64,000 bases of DNA from NCBI GenBank assembly GCA_022494885.1, contig JAGVSM010004562.1:310001-374000 (forward strand). The letters are read 5' to 3'. This DNA comes from Micrasema longulum. Lineage: Eukaryota > Arthropoda > Insecta > Trichoptera > Brachycentridae. Shown here piece by piece: positions 1 to 10,849 of this stretch (its first letter is position 1; every line of letters starts with the position of its first letter). Made by a program: the position numbers and the translations under genes. A model generated the notes under the pieces. The model made no database searches. It saw nothing but the letters and a program-made list of their open reading frames with translations, and was not told where the DNA came from.

Positions 1-125
1 TGTTTGCATTCCCTTAACTCTGAATGTAATTCATGTATTTTTTCTTGTAAATACTCGTACTATGTATTCTACGGTGATGGTAAAGGTGAAAAAATATTTG
101 AATATTTGCATGTTGGTGTAGTGAG

Positions 126-190
126 CGTCTTGATTAAGAGACAGGTTCGCCTCGAAACCGGTAGACATGAAAAGTCGGGAAGTGATTTCA
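126..190 (+). repeat. Short dispersed motif CGCCTCGAAACCGGTAGAC
   Basis: CTTGATTAAGAGACAGGTTC followed by GCCTCGAAACCGGTAGACAT matches 46021-46075 (CTGACGAAGAGACGGGTACG, then CCTCGAAACCGGTAGACAAT). Both are followed by a GAAAA(A/G)TCGG block. It is the edge of an unidentified repeat. Confidence 0.55.
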
Positions 191-199
191 TAATAATTT

Positions 200-1030
200 T
201 GACTAACCTTAGTTAAAATGTTTGACCACAAGGTAGATTTATCATTACCTGATTTGAATATTCAGTATTTTTCCTTGAGTGATCTTTTAAGATAGTAGTT
301 TTAAACGTTTTTCCACGTTTGTTATGTTGATACAAGAGATATATTAACTTCAATACGTGTGTTTTTTTAACTACTCCAATTATTGTGTGAAGATCTGGTA
401 AGAAAGTCAGTTGCGGCCTTGTTAAGGAACTTTTTTTAAAGTAGCCATAAAGTTGAAAACACTCATTTTGTGTTTATTTGCACAGAAAAAAGTAGATATT
501 CTATATCGACCCGGATACGGACAAAATTAATTACTGGAAAATACAAAAGTAATTTGTATGAAAAATGTAGTGATATTCAATTCGCAAATGAAATATTATA
601 AATGAATATATGTTATTGTGAAAATGGAGATTTCCCTGGGTACCAGTATGAAGCAGTTTCAGAATAATGTAGCTTTCGGAAAGTTTATCAGACACGAATA
701 AAAATCCCGAGAAAGTTCCATTTCTGTATATTTAATACTATAATATTGCCTCTCAATTTCAAATGTATTACGTAGAGTGAAAGTAAATCCGATTACCGGT
801 TTCATTTTTTGGGGAACGTTTTTCTGATAGGTAACCGCCAGTTTGATTTGGACCACTTTTTTGACGAGAACATATTTTATGTTCCTGGAGTGCGCTTGAT
901 ACGAAATAATACAAAATGTATATATGTTTCAGTTTGAGATTTTATAGGGAATTTAAAAAAATCTTTGTAAATATTTGACTTACTGACTTGAGTCGTCTTC
1001 TGGTAATCTCGAGTACGTTGGATTAGTTTC
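200..1030. other. AT-rich interval, nothing recognised
   Basis: There is no coding frame with recognisable motifs and no repeat seen elsewhere in the window. The 65-codon minus-strand frame at 659-856 has no supporting features. Confidence 0.6.
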
Positions 1031-1144
1031 TACCTTTCGGCGACCGATGTAAAAGCCATCTTCAGGGAAGACTATGTCGCACCTCGGACGAAACCGACTC
1101 AACTGAAAAAATAATCTTTTTGGGAAAGAGAAAATAATAATCTA

Positions 1145-1579
1145 AATTGAACGTAGTTATGCGGAAAGCAGCCAGTCCACGATTTCGGAAAAATGAGATA
1201 TTGATGTTATCGGGTGCAGTAAGGTCGATTCTATGTTCTGCTAAAAACAGCCAGACCGCTTTCATATAAAAGAGTGCATTAATCACCTCCGGCAAAAGGT
1301 GTCGATCACGAAAACGGCATTTCTCAATTTGCAAAAAACACCCACAAAACCAGAAAAATCTTATAGTACTTTAAAAATCTTTTAAACTGGTTGAATACAC
1401 AATACAATTCGTGTTTGTAATATGTAAAAAAACTTATGTTTCCATTGTTTATCGTTTGTTAAAGTCAAAAACATTCAAACTATTGTGTAGATTTTATAAT
1501 TCACTCTTTTCACAAAATGGCTATTATCTCAGTTTCACTTTTCTATAGCTGGCTGTTTTTTGTATAACTACATTCAATT
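1145..1579 (+). mobile_element. Inverted-repeat element (AATTGAACGTAGTTATGC ends), copy 1
   Basis: The 5' end AATTGAACGTAGTTATGC, followed by AAAGCAGCCAG, is answered at the 3' end by CTGGCTG, then TATAACTACATTCAATT. This gives roughly 30-bp terminal inverted repeats. The interior (TTATCGGGTGCAGTAAGGTC, AACAGCCAGACCGCTTTCAT, GGCATTTCTCAATTTGC) recurs at 32901-34067 and, inverted, at 23045-23457. The element is about 435 bp and encodes no intact protein. The palindromic AATT at the tip makes the target duplication ambiguous, so no superfamily is assigned. Confidence 0.85.
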
Positions 1580-1599
1580 AAGACACAATTGTATTCTTT

Positions 1600-3540
1600 C
1601 GTCGATTGTTTCATTTTTGCGATGTAAGCACCAAACTGTGAGTAAAAATTGTACCGAAGTCATTCAGCTATGAATATATGAAAAAAAAATCGTAATAAAA
1701 ATAAATCATTATAAAAAGGTGCCAAAGTTCTCACGGTCACTGTTATCAATATGTTTATTTTTTGGATAATACCGCGTGTGTTGGATTTGTTACGACGTTT
1801 CGACTCACCCAAATAAGAAAGATATTGAATTATTATAAGTTGAAACCAGACATATATTTAATGAGTCATTATTAAATAGAAAAAAAAAAACAAACACATG
1901 CACTTTGATAAATATGATGACATAATTTTTATTAGGTTAGATCAGGAAACATAAACTTAAACAAGTCTTTAAGATTATCGGTAAGTCGGAACGAACAATT
2001 AAAAAAGTTAAATTGGTTTATTCCGTATTTTAAAAAAATAAATAAAGTTGCCATTTGTATCGGAATAAAATTGACTCAACCGGATTTCGGTTACTACATG
2101 TTTTTCTGCGTTGCGTCCTTCAAACACAAATATGAACATAAGACTAATAGCGTCGTTTTTGCACTGACACAGAACCTAAATTCTCTGTCCTATTCCCACC
2201 CGAATTTTATAGAAAGATGAATAATGTTCATTGAAGTCGTTTTATGATCTCAACTCATTTGAAGGTTTTTTTTTAGTTAAGTCGCTTTTGTTCGAAAGGT
2301 GCGATGTGTTGCATAAAAAAGTGACGTGTTTATGAACTTGTAGTTTATGTCGTGTCGCAGTCGGCAGTAGGTAGAGTCATTTTCTTGTGCGTATATTTTC
2401 ATGTAGTGCTGGAAGCCACGTTGAATTTAATGTATGCCCGTCGGCGTCGTGTCTGGTTATGTCATTTGGGTATCTGTGTATTTTAAATGTCTCTTTTACT
2501 ATCCGCACATTGAACTTGAAAAAATGCACTGCGCAGTACAATCTACACGTTTACCAATACGCGCACCAGCATACTGGTGAACGTATTGGCCAACGTGTAG
2601 AGTTATCTTTAAGGGAATATCTTTTTTTTTGGAAATATTACTAAAAGTTTATACAGTTTTGCCAAACCTAGCTAACGAGCATTTCACAAAAATAATAAAG
2701 CGAGGAATTTCCTAACAGTTTTAATTAAAATGGGTGAGTCATCTTTACGATTAATTATTCCCGAGCGGTTGTTGGACTGGGCATTTTTAGATAAAGCGCT
2801 TATTTTACCCGTCTTGGGGCATCTGGGCCCATTGCGGAATAGTCTTGATCTGCGGCATACCGAAATGGCCGCAGTAAAGCACGTTGGGACGAATAACCGC
2901 AAAATAATTTAATACCTGGCATATTCAGGAACTATTCTCCTCTGAGGTGCCGTAATGGGTACGGGTTAAGGATTTCTGAGGAATGTAAGCGACGCGACGA
3001 GGAAAATTTAGCTTGGAAGAATTTTTAAACAAAAAACATTATTATTATTATTATTCATATTTTTTAAACATTAAAATACAAATTCATTATGACGAAGTTC
3101 ACTGCAACTGGAAATTGGATATGATTTTATTTTCTTTCACACGGTAAAAATTAGAATTTTTTCGAAAATAAAAAAGAATTAAAAAAAAAAAGAAAATGGT
3201 TTGAATAAGAATAAACTATCTTGAAATGTCACGGGTTCGTGTGAACACGAGTTTGAAAACAAACTAATCAATTTAAGCGTTTTCATGCTGTTATGATAGA
3301 TTTACGGTTTCCAGGGTAGCCATGTTTTTTAACATTTAGCGTGTTTTGACGTTGAGCAGGCACACATAATTCTACGTGCGGGGTTCTATTTGTAAAGATC
3401 AGAAAAACTCACCGTATTGAGCTCGTGACGTCGTTGGGGGTCCAGTTAAGAAATTTCAATAGGATTTTCAAAATTATGAAACTTTAAAAATCATTGCGAT
3501 TATGATAAAATTCATTTGTATGTATGCACACGTTTTTTTT
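1600..3540. other. Mostly unannotated interval; one hairpin and one unrecognised short frame
   Basis: Apart from the hairpin at 2542-2601, I see only a 60-codon plus-strand frame at 2730-2912 (MGESSLRLIIPERLLDWAFL…) with fairly balanced base composition. It matches no family I know, and an overlapping minus-strand frame is equally open, so neither is called a gene. Confidence 0.5.
2542..2601. repeat. 60-bp near-perfect hairpin
   Basis: TCTACACGTTTACCAATACG, then CGCACCAG, pairs with CTGGTGAACGTATTGG, then CCAACGTGTAGA, around a CATA loop. Of 28 stem positions, 24 match. The size fits a miRNA-precursor-like hairpin or a miniature foldback element. No second copy was found in the window. Confidence 0.7.
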
Positions 3541-3544
3541 GGCT

Positions 3545-3655
3545 TAGTTTGATAGTTAAGGCATATCTTTTTTAAAACTAAAACCCACCAAGTAACTTTT
3601 TTAGTAAGTTTTAATTTATTTTTTTATATAATTATTTTGGCTTTCAAAAAATTTG
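3545..3655 (-). mobile_element. Degenerate LINE 3' tail (same family as 5120-5698)
   Basis: The minus strand reads ACTTGGTGGGTTTTAGTTTT after a TTACTAAAAAAGT segment. This is a weak match to the 3'-end hairpin region of the LINE at 5120-5698 (GCTTGGTAGGATTTTAGTTT). No coding sequence is preserved. Confidence 0.4.
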
Positions 3656-3789
3656 TTACATAGCTTGCCTAGCATATATTGCATATCTGAGGACTTAAGT
3701 CTACTTTATCTCGTAATCTGGTAGCCTCGGCATCTTTGTCTTGAATTAATATAATTTAGAATAACAAATTACGCACTTCATTGGATTGA

Positions 3790-3900
3790 GAAAAAAAAGG
3801 GAAGTGAATTCTTCACTGACTGGGATTAAACTGATTTGACATGATCAATTCACCGAAAAAAACGTTTTAAAGCCTTGAAATTCTTTCTAAAAGCTACCAG
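3790..3900 (-). mobile_element. SINE-like repeat, family 3, partial copy
   Basis: The block AGTGAATTCTTCACTGACTG, followed by ACATGATCAATxxxCC and GCCTTGAAATT, recurs at 53828-53915. There it is directly followed, on the minus strand, by a tRNA-like B box. This copy has the body but no recognisable tRNA-like head. The internal GTGAATTCTTCAC is a short near-palindrome. Confidence 0.55.
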
Positions 3901-4074
3901 ACCTGTTATATGTATATCTGACAGAATCTATAAAAGGGTCACGGATAGTAGAGAAAAGATCTATTAGGTACCTATTTATAGATCGAGGGAAAGGGAAAAG
4001 GGATAAGGGATAAGGATATCCGCAGCAGCACGAAGAAACCATTAGAAAAACTTTGTCATCACATCATTTAAGCT

Positions 4075-4455
4075 CTCAAGTTAAGGCATGCGGTATCCAC
4101 AAAAAGTCACCAGGCATCTCTGTTAGCTGCCAGCATCAGTGCATCCTCCTAAGTCAGGTTCGCTTCCCGTAGTTCGGACACGAACTGCCATTGAACAGTC
4201 AGCAGCGGACGTCTGGAGCGTCGAAACCTTGATTCCTCGTTAAAAGTAACCAAGCGCGGTTAAGGTTCTCAGCTGGCATACGGAGAATATGGCCTAGCCA
4301 AACGAATCACCTCCACTTGATAACAGTTGCTGCCGGAGTTTGCTGCGTCCGTTTTCTTTTATCTTCAATCCTCACAAAGTCAAACCATGACACAACTAAG
4401 ATACGCAAATTCTTAAAACGCAGTATTTTGCTCCTTTGGTCCTAGTGAGGTGATC
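4075..4455 (-). pseudogene. LINE reverse transcriptase C-terminal relic (SWHLTRAQSSKIL family), copy 1
   Basis: The segment aligns at the DNA level with 18904-19280. Shared blocks are TCAGGTTxGCxTCCxGTAGTT, ACGAACTGCC, GTTTGCTGCGTCCGTT and TCCTCACAAAGTC. In the better copy these encode the LINE C-terminus, including LRMPPESLNRACLLY. Here the frames are broken by several indels and the CpG positions are mostly mutated, so the copy is old. Confidence 0.75.
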
Positions 4456-4649
4456 TGTTACAATAAAAAACTCTCAAGAAAACAGCTCCTGATTTTGCCA
4501 GATTTCCTTTAAGTTTTGCCGAAAACAAAGTAAGAAGCAGAACTCTTGAGCTCTAAAACGACCGGTATTTAAGTAATACTTCTGAACAAGTCACTTTAAT
4601 ATTTTTTACAACAATTTTTCATGCCTTTTATTTCAGGAAAACGCAGCAA

Positions 4650-4930
4650 ATTGGCTACGAACTGACTCAAATCCTCACCGGTCCCGGAGGTTTTATAAAA
4701 AAAATTCCTTCATTTGTTGATGCATTGTCCCATTTTTAGCTTAGAGCGAATGCAGCTAGAGGCGCAATGTAGAAGTCTGGATGAAGACCTAGAAGATATC
4801 GTCACAGAAAATAGTCAAATAGACCTATCCCATGAGGTAGTATAATAATTAGGTAATGTAAAAGCAATTAAGGTATTTGTTGAAATAAATAAAAGTAAGA
4901 CACTAAATGCCGAACGCTCTCAAAGTGAAA
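4650..4930 (+). pseudogene. Old LINE C-terminal relic with QILTG motif (R1-group-like)
   Basis: A short frame reads IGYELTQILTGPGGF. This resembles the conserved C-terminal QxLTGHGCF block found after the reverse transcriptase in R1/R4/Jockey-type LINEs. A second frame continues with LERMQLEAQCRSLDEDLEDI, similar to the charged helix after the terminal zinc-knuckle-like region. The CCHC residues are not preserved and the frames are broken. The call rests on motif similarity alone. Confidence 0.5.
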
Positions 4931-5119
4931 CGGAAAGAATGTTGATGTCCGTCAATGGCTCGGTTTCTTCTGAATGAGTTTTCTGTGGTTTTCTCTTCTT
5001 CAAGCAAATGTGGAGAAGCTTCTTAATAAGGCCACAGCCAATTATTCTACCAGATCTTCAAACTATAGTCAGAGTACTTAGAAGGAACATATTTTTTGCA
5101 GTTAATATAAGCCTTATAC

Positions 5120-5698
5120 ATTTTATTTATTTAAAAGCATATTTATACATTTGTACAATTTAAATTTTTTTTCACTTGTTATATAAAACTAAAATCCTAC
5201 CAAGCCACTTTTTGTAGCTTGTTGGTGAAGATTATATTTATACTGACTTAATAATATTATTTACACTTATAAAAACAATGAATAACAGATAAAAATTAAC
5301 AGCCGGAAAGATCAGAATAAACATGTTTATACAAATTATTATTATATATAAATTAATTTTTTTCAACACAAGAAAACATATGAAAAATTAAAATATTTAC
5401 ACCTAAGATACTATTCATATATAAACTCTTGATCGAGTAGCCACTCTCTTATTTTGCTCTTGTTACAATGTGAGTTAAATTTAAATTCTTTTGGTAATAA
5501 ATTAAAAATTCTAGGTACTAAATATTTGAGAGTTCTATTTCCATATTTATTACATACTTTTGGTACTACCAAGCCATTATTAGACGTAAAGCGTGTATTA
5601 TGGTTATGTTGGAGAGGAAACTTGAATGTTTTACTATTAAATTGTTCCAAAATAATACGCAAGGCAAAAAATAAGCAACTCTTGTACAAAAAATACAA
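5120..5698 (-). mobile_element. 5'-truncated LINE with 3' UTR hairpin
   Basis: The element contains a C-terminal coding remnant (5411-5698) and a 3' UTR running down to about 5120. The minus-strand UTR includes CACCAACAAGC, an A-rich loop, and GCTTGGTAGG, which can fold into a hairpin of the kind LINE reverse transcriptases recognise. The same UTR end is found on the plus strand at 42340-42470 and, degraded, at 3545-3655. That recurrence marks it as an element terminus. Confidence 0.78.
5411..5698 (-). pseudogene. LINE reverse transcriptase C-terminus
   Basis: The 95-codon open frame ends with NTRFTSNNGLVVPK, GNRTLKYLVPRIFNLLPKEF and KSKIREWLLDQEF. This is the YNxRxxxxLVxPx…LxYxxPxxxNxLP signature at the extreme C-terminus of Jockey/CR1-group LINEs. 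There is no stop within the fragment. The catalytic region is absent. The overlapping plus-strand frame at 5454-5762 is a shadow. Confidence 0.85.
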
Positions 5699-5764
5699 TA
5701 AATATATATGTTATGTAATACAATATAACCAGCATGTTTACAAAAAAATTAATAAAATATGATC

Positions 5765-5862
5765 AGGATCAGGTGATCAGGCACCTGAAACGTAAGCCTG
5801 ATCACCTTACCTTCCGTATTATAAGGTTTATCCAGGTACCAAAGCAGTGCCTTATACGTTAT
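5765..5862 (+). mobile_element. SINE fragment (tRNA-Gly-like family), 3' part
   Basis: ACCTGAAACGTAAGCCTGATC followed by ACCTTACCTTC and AGCAGTGCCTTATAC matches the 3' half of the family at 30134-30405, which is on the opposite strand. The tRNA-like head is missing here. Confidence 0.6.
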
Positions 5863-5999
5863 TTTGTGTAAATTGGGAAATTACGATGAGAGAAGGTGAA
5901 ATAATTCTGCTTAATGAGTCTCGCTCATATCAATAAAACTTTCAGCTATTTTACTTCACAAAAGTCAACAGATGGAAGGGTTAGTTTACATTTTTAAAA

Positions 6000-6172
6000 C
6001 GCGTTGTGGTTTAGTGGCTAGCGTCGCGGTTTCACGGATCAGAGGTTTGAAATTCAAACAGCCCTATTCTGCAACTTGATTCATATTTTCCAATAGTGTA
6101 TTAAATACTATTAGAAATACAAAAACTCGTCAGAAACGGCTCTCAAAATTGGAATATTTGGGTAAATCATGA
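6000..6172 (+). mobile_element. tRNA-derived SINE, family 2, copy 1
   Basis: GTTGTGGTTTAGTGGCTAGC (A-box-like) is followed by GGATCAGAGGTTTGAAATTC (degenerate B box). The body ends in AAATTGGAATATTTGGGTAAA. The same order of blocks occurs on the minus strand at 42596-42775. It sits beside a CT microsatellite at 6190. Confidence 0.68.
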
Positions 6173-6189
6173 AAACGCAAATATGTATC

Positions 6190-8500
6190 TCTCTCTCTCC
6201 TTTCTCGGTGATGTATAACTAGTACACATAGCATCGAATAACTTTGATTTCTCTTTAAATATAATGAATTTTGAGTTGAGATTATTGATATTCCTCCATA
6301 ATACTATTGGTTAAAAGATGTTTTTATTAAATAATAATTTCTTATTAGGAACAGAAAAAGTATTTAATCACCGATCGGAGATAAAACATCATCAATGCAA
6401 CATAAAGTTTCCCAATGTGTCGCACATTGCGTACTATTGAGTAAAAAAATACCAATTAAATAATTGTCTCACACACTCTTTACGTCTCATTCTTGATACC
6501 AAAGGTATATTAGGAAGTGAGAGAGACAATTTCACGCGTCACACGCGCCACACACAATCAAAGTTGCCAGTACTTACATATAACAAACGCCAGTCAGCCG
6601 GTTAGTACAAGTTAGTAGCTCTCCTGATTTCGCCAGGGATGGTTCTTTAGTCCGCTCTGTGAGCTCTGCGAGCAAGAACTAATGTTTCACGTGCTTAGCA
6701 TTTAAATTGAAAAAAATGTCACTTTCGACTTCAAATTAAAATAATTTAAGAAATTGTCTATGAATATTCCGTTTTTCCAATTTAAAATCTCTCATTTTTT
6801 GCATGTGTAGTCATTACACAGCACCGTAAAGCGAGGAAATTTTTAGCACAATAAGAGCTGAATTATTTTTTTTAGAAAGAAAACAGGTAGAATGGGGAAA
6901 GACACGCATAGTGTTAAATCATCACTTAAACTATTCAACGAGGTAAACGATGAGTGCGATTAAAAAAAATTATAATAAATAGTAAAATTTTAGTAAATTA
7001 ACTAATTAAAACACTATTGAACATCGAACGAAGCGTAGTAGTCAGTACTGCGTATATAAAATATTTTTTTTTTTCGGTAAATATTTTTTAAATTACTATA
7101 TGATAAAACTATTGTATTGTATTTTTGAATCAAATTAAGTTGTCATAAAAAAACTGGTTTCATTAAAAAAAAACTGAAGCGTCTGTCATTAAAAATCGAA
7201 TTAACAAAGTTAAGTTCTCTTCGCTATTTCCGCCAACCCCTTAAATAGTTGAAGCGAGTGATCTAAGGCCAGGACTTAACACCTGCTTAACTTGTTATAA
7301 GGGCTGTGAAACAATCGCCATACAATGAAATTAAGACTTCATTTATGAATTACAGAGGAAATTTGATTTTCTCATAATCCAAATACGCTTGGGAGAGAAA
7401 GAAGGGCTTTCCGCTCACCTCTCGATCGTTCACTCCACATAATATATTCAAATCGAGTCTTTAATATTCAATCTAATTAGCAACACGAGTAAAATCTGCC
7501 CTCTATTTCGAGAGCAAGGCATGTTTTAAAATGGAGGGTAAGAAAAGCGTTAGAAGTATCGCGGTTTGCAAGGCGAGAGACATCAATCATTTCAATACTT
7601 ATTTAATCAACTCTCAGTTCAGCTTGAAATTTCATTCCGACAAAAAACCGTCAAAGGATCAAAGATAAATTCTGTTTTATATTGGGTGTCCTTTCATTCT
7701 GAAGAGTTGAAATATGATCACAAAGGATTTCCGTGCTTACTTTAATGCGCAAATCTAAGGACGGGGTTGGATATAAGGATAAATGCATTTACCCCTTCAG
7801 CCCAGTTATTTATCAAAGTATTTATTAAGTTTACTCCTGTACTGGTATCCTAAAGCCCTTCTATATATTTTTTTGCTTATGTTGGTAGTCAATATTACTC
7901 ATAAAAGTTCATTTTTAAGTTTGACAGCTAAATTCTGATTGGTTTGTTTTGGAGCGAATTCCTTTTGTATTTTTAATTGTTTAATTTGTTAAATTTAAAA
8001 TGTTTTAAAGGCGTGTTTTAATCTGATAATGCTAAAACCAAACTTAATTGATTTAAAATATTGTAAGATTAATTAGCAGTTTGAGACCCAGTGTTCATTT
8101 GAATAAACGTTAAACAATTTCTTAGACATATTTTTTTTCATGCTGAAATTTTTGAAAATTTTAGAATACAAAATATTCTGTGTATCTAGAGGAATCAGTT
8201 CAGGCCTGAAAGCGATAAAGGTTTTGACTGCCATTCAGAAGCTGAAAATGTTTTCAGGTTAATCTTATCCAGATAATGGTAGCTCGAATGGTGTCTTGTA
8301 TGCCATTCAGAAATATAAACGACAAACGGAATAGTTATCCGAAAAAAGCATTTTAAAGGCGGGATGCAGTAAGTTGCAGACAAAATTTTCCAAATAAACC
8401 CAGAAAAACAACTCGTTTGTATAAATATACGGCCAGTTTTTTTAAATAAATAAGTAGTTTATCATATTGAAAAAACGGAAAAAAGAAATTCATTATCAAT
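6190..8500. other. AT-rich interval, nothing recognised
   Basis: A CT microsatellite at 6187-6202 and a CACACGCG patch near 6535-6560 are the only local marks. No coding or repeat signal was identified. Confidence 0.5.
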
Positions 8501-8510
8501 TGTAATATTA

Positions 8511-8900
8511 TTGTTAAAAAAAAAATTCCTGAAAAAACTAGAATACAAATTTCATTTGCATTTTCCAAATTATTTAGCTTCATTAAAATTTTATAACCTT
8601 GATTCTTTAGCACACAGAAGAGATATGTTTGATCAGATCCTGCTTTATAAAATTGTCAATATTAAATTCGATTCCCCGGAACTCATTAATCTACTCGCTT
8701 ACCGTGTCCCCTCCAGGCCAACTAGACTCTCTGATATTTTCTATATTCATAAATTTAAAACTAATCATCGGAAAGATTCTACGACCCCTCGTATATGTGA
8801 AACATTTAACAAAAAAATTAATAGTCTCGATATATATAACACTCCATACAATATGTACAGAAGAGAATTAATAGGCTTGATTCATGCTCTTCATTCATAA
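8511..8900 (+). pseudogene. LINE reverse transcriptase C-terminus (open)
   Basis: The 129-codon open frame contains NLDSLAHRRDMFDQILLYKI, FDSPELINLLAYRVPSRPTR and SDIFYIHKFKTNHRKDSTTP. This is the C-terminal SLxxRRxxxDxxxLYKIxNxxxDSPxLL signature of Jockey/CR1-group LINEs common in insects. It has no internal stop and ends at 8898-8900, but lacks all catalytic motifs. The overlapping minus-strand frame at 8353-8613 is a shadow. Confidence 0.88.
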
Positions 8901-9169
8901 TTCGTTTAATCATTAAATCAAATGCAATTTTCCACTCTCACTTTCCTTCAATCATCCTTTACCACTCTTTATAAATTTCCTTTTTTTCCTTTTCACTATC
9001 TCCTTGTTTTGTCCATATTTATCTTAATTTAATATATAGTATATTTATTTTTTATATAGTTTAAACTTCAAGCCGTCGTCGCTTTATTACAGTATTATTT
9101 AGTGAATACATATAATCGGATGGCAGGCCCTACTATGTATACATTTTATATAGTTTTCAAAAAAAAAAT
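8511..9169 (+). mobile_element. 5'-truncated LINE with A-rich tail
   Basis: After the coding end at 8900 the pyrimidine-rich 3' UTR runs to an A-tract at about 9159-9169 (AAAAAAAAATC). CCGTCGTCGC at about 9073 and ATGGCAGGCCCTACTATG near 9120 are the only GC-rich marks in it. The 5' boundary lies somewhere just upstream of 8511 in AT-rich sequence. Confidence 0.65.
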
Positions 9170-9570
9170 CATTTAACCTGTACATCTGTTTGTATTCGAA
9201 ATAAATAAAATAAATTGGAAATAAACAGGAAATTTTTTCGTACCACAAGAATTTGAATACATTTTTCTACGTCACAGCTTTCCAATGCTTCATATGTTAT
9301 GCTATAATTGATAGGGACCCTTTTATGTATTTTTGCAGTAAACGAAAAATAGTCTTGTTTTACACACTTTTTTTGTCCACATAATCCAAATAAATACATC
9401 GTTGTAAAATAAATCAATTAAATAAAATGCAAGTGCAAAATGACTCCGTTGAAATGTTAAAATGATGCATAGTGTATGTTAGAAACAATATAATACGTAA
9501 ACTTACGGGGACCACATGGGGTGCAACGCCATTAGTACTTAGAACTTTGGCGCAAGGTTTATATATATTT

Positions 9571-10450
9571 GGATAATTTATATAGCGCCGTTTTTGTGAA
9601 AATCACCTCAAGGGCGCAGTACAATAAATAAATATCCCACCACGTCTTGCAGCTACAGACCGCATGGACGGTTGGGATTCTTGTTCCTCGTCTCCAATTA
9701 TGATATACAGAAGCTAGATTACAGCACGTCTTGCAGCTACAGAGCGCATAGACAAAAAGAAATCTAGCCCCTATTTACATTTTTTATTTTTTATTTGACA
9801 ATAAAGTTAAGAGATTAAAAAAATATATGTTACAAACAAATTTATAAAAACAGAAGTTAGATAACAACAAGTTTTGCAGCTACTGAGTGCATGGACGGTT
9901 GGAATTCTAGACCTCATGAATTAAATTAGTATATTTGATAGTTGATAACATTTACCTATTGAAGCTAGATTACTAATCGTCTGGCAGCTACAAAGTGCAT
10001 GGACGAGTGAAATTTTGGCAACTTAAAATTATCAATAAATTTACAAAAACAAACATTGAGCATAATAGTAAATTTGTAAGGTGTTCGTGCTAAAAAGTAA
10101 ACAATAAAAAACTAAACAGATAAAGCACTTTAACACTATGGATGACATAACAGATAAAAATATCCGAAGGGTAGCCCTCGTAGATGTTCGGTAGTCACTA
10201 GTCACTGTTGTAGTATCGCACATGTGCAAACACATGTTTATTCTAAATTCCTAGAAGATGGTCCGGTCCACGTGTAGTTGCCGAAGGGGGGAAAGAAGTT
10301 TATTGTTCCAAAGACTTTGTATCCATTTTAGTCTGTATTATTTCGTTTTATAATGAGAATGAAATTCCCGCTCGATTTTTTTTATTTTTTTCACATTATT
10401 ATTAGACAAACGGGTGTATGAGAGTAGTTTGAGGATTTAAGTATCATTTT
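9571..10450 (-). mobile_element. Non-autonomous retroelement with LINE-like GCGC tail and four internal repeats, copy 1
   Basis: Read on the minus strand, this element runs from about 10450 down to 9571. It ends in GCGCCCTTGAGGTGATTTTC and GGCGCTATATAAATTATCC, matching the tail of the LINE at 49.2-50.7 kb. Ahead of the tail lie four degenerate copies of a unit containing GTCCATGCxxTxxGTAGCTGC and AAGACG, at about 9980, 9875, 9725 and 9645, spaced roughly 80-150 bp apart. It contains no reverse transcriptase and no credible ORF. It aligns along its whole length, apart from one insertion, with 58465-60385, which defines its extent. I infer a SINE-like element mobilised through the shared tail. 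A 5' tRNA promoter is not evident, so it could also be a LINE-derived deletion product. Confidence 0.75.
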
Positions 10451-10849
10451 GTATGTACGAGCATATTGGAAATAATATTTTAAAGTAAAGAGTATTTATC
10501 AATAAGTTCACTTTTGGTAGCACTGTTGTAATTTATCGTGGGAGGTAGTATTCTAGATAGTTAAATCTTGGTACATTCGCATCACAAATTAATACATTCT
10601 TAAACGATTTTAATGGGTTCATTTACTTTTTATGATTTTAAAGTAGGCGCACTGTTGTTTGAACGTTTCCGTTATTCAGTACTTGTCATATATTTTAGTA
10701 AGAAAAAAGCGCAAAATAATGCTTTAAAATGAAAAGTTTTCTTTTTCTACTTTTTGTTTACACACCGACCACTTATAAACACTAACACAATGTTTGTTTA
10801 ACAGTTTACAATTTAATTTCGAATTTTTGCGTGTCCGGTGTGACAAAAA

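Noticed and set aside
5757..5815. Stand-alone palindrome TGATCAGGxxx…CCTGATCA
   Set aside because: The self-complementary GATCAGG…CCTGATCA is part of the SINE 3' body seen in other copies, so it needs no separate explanation.
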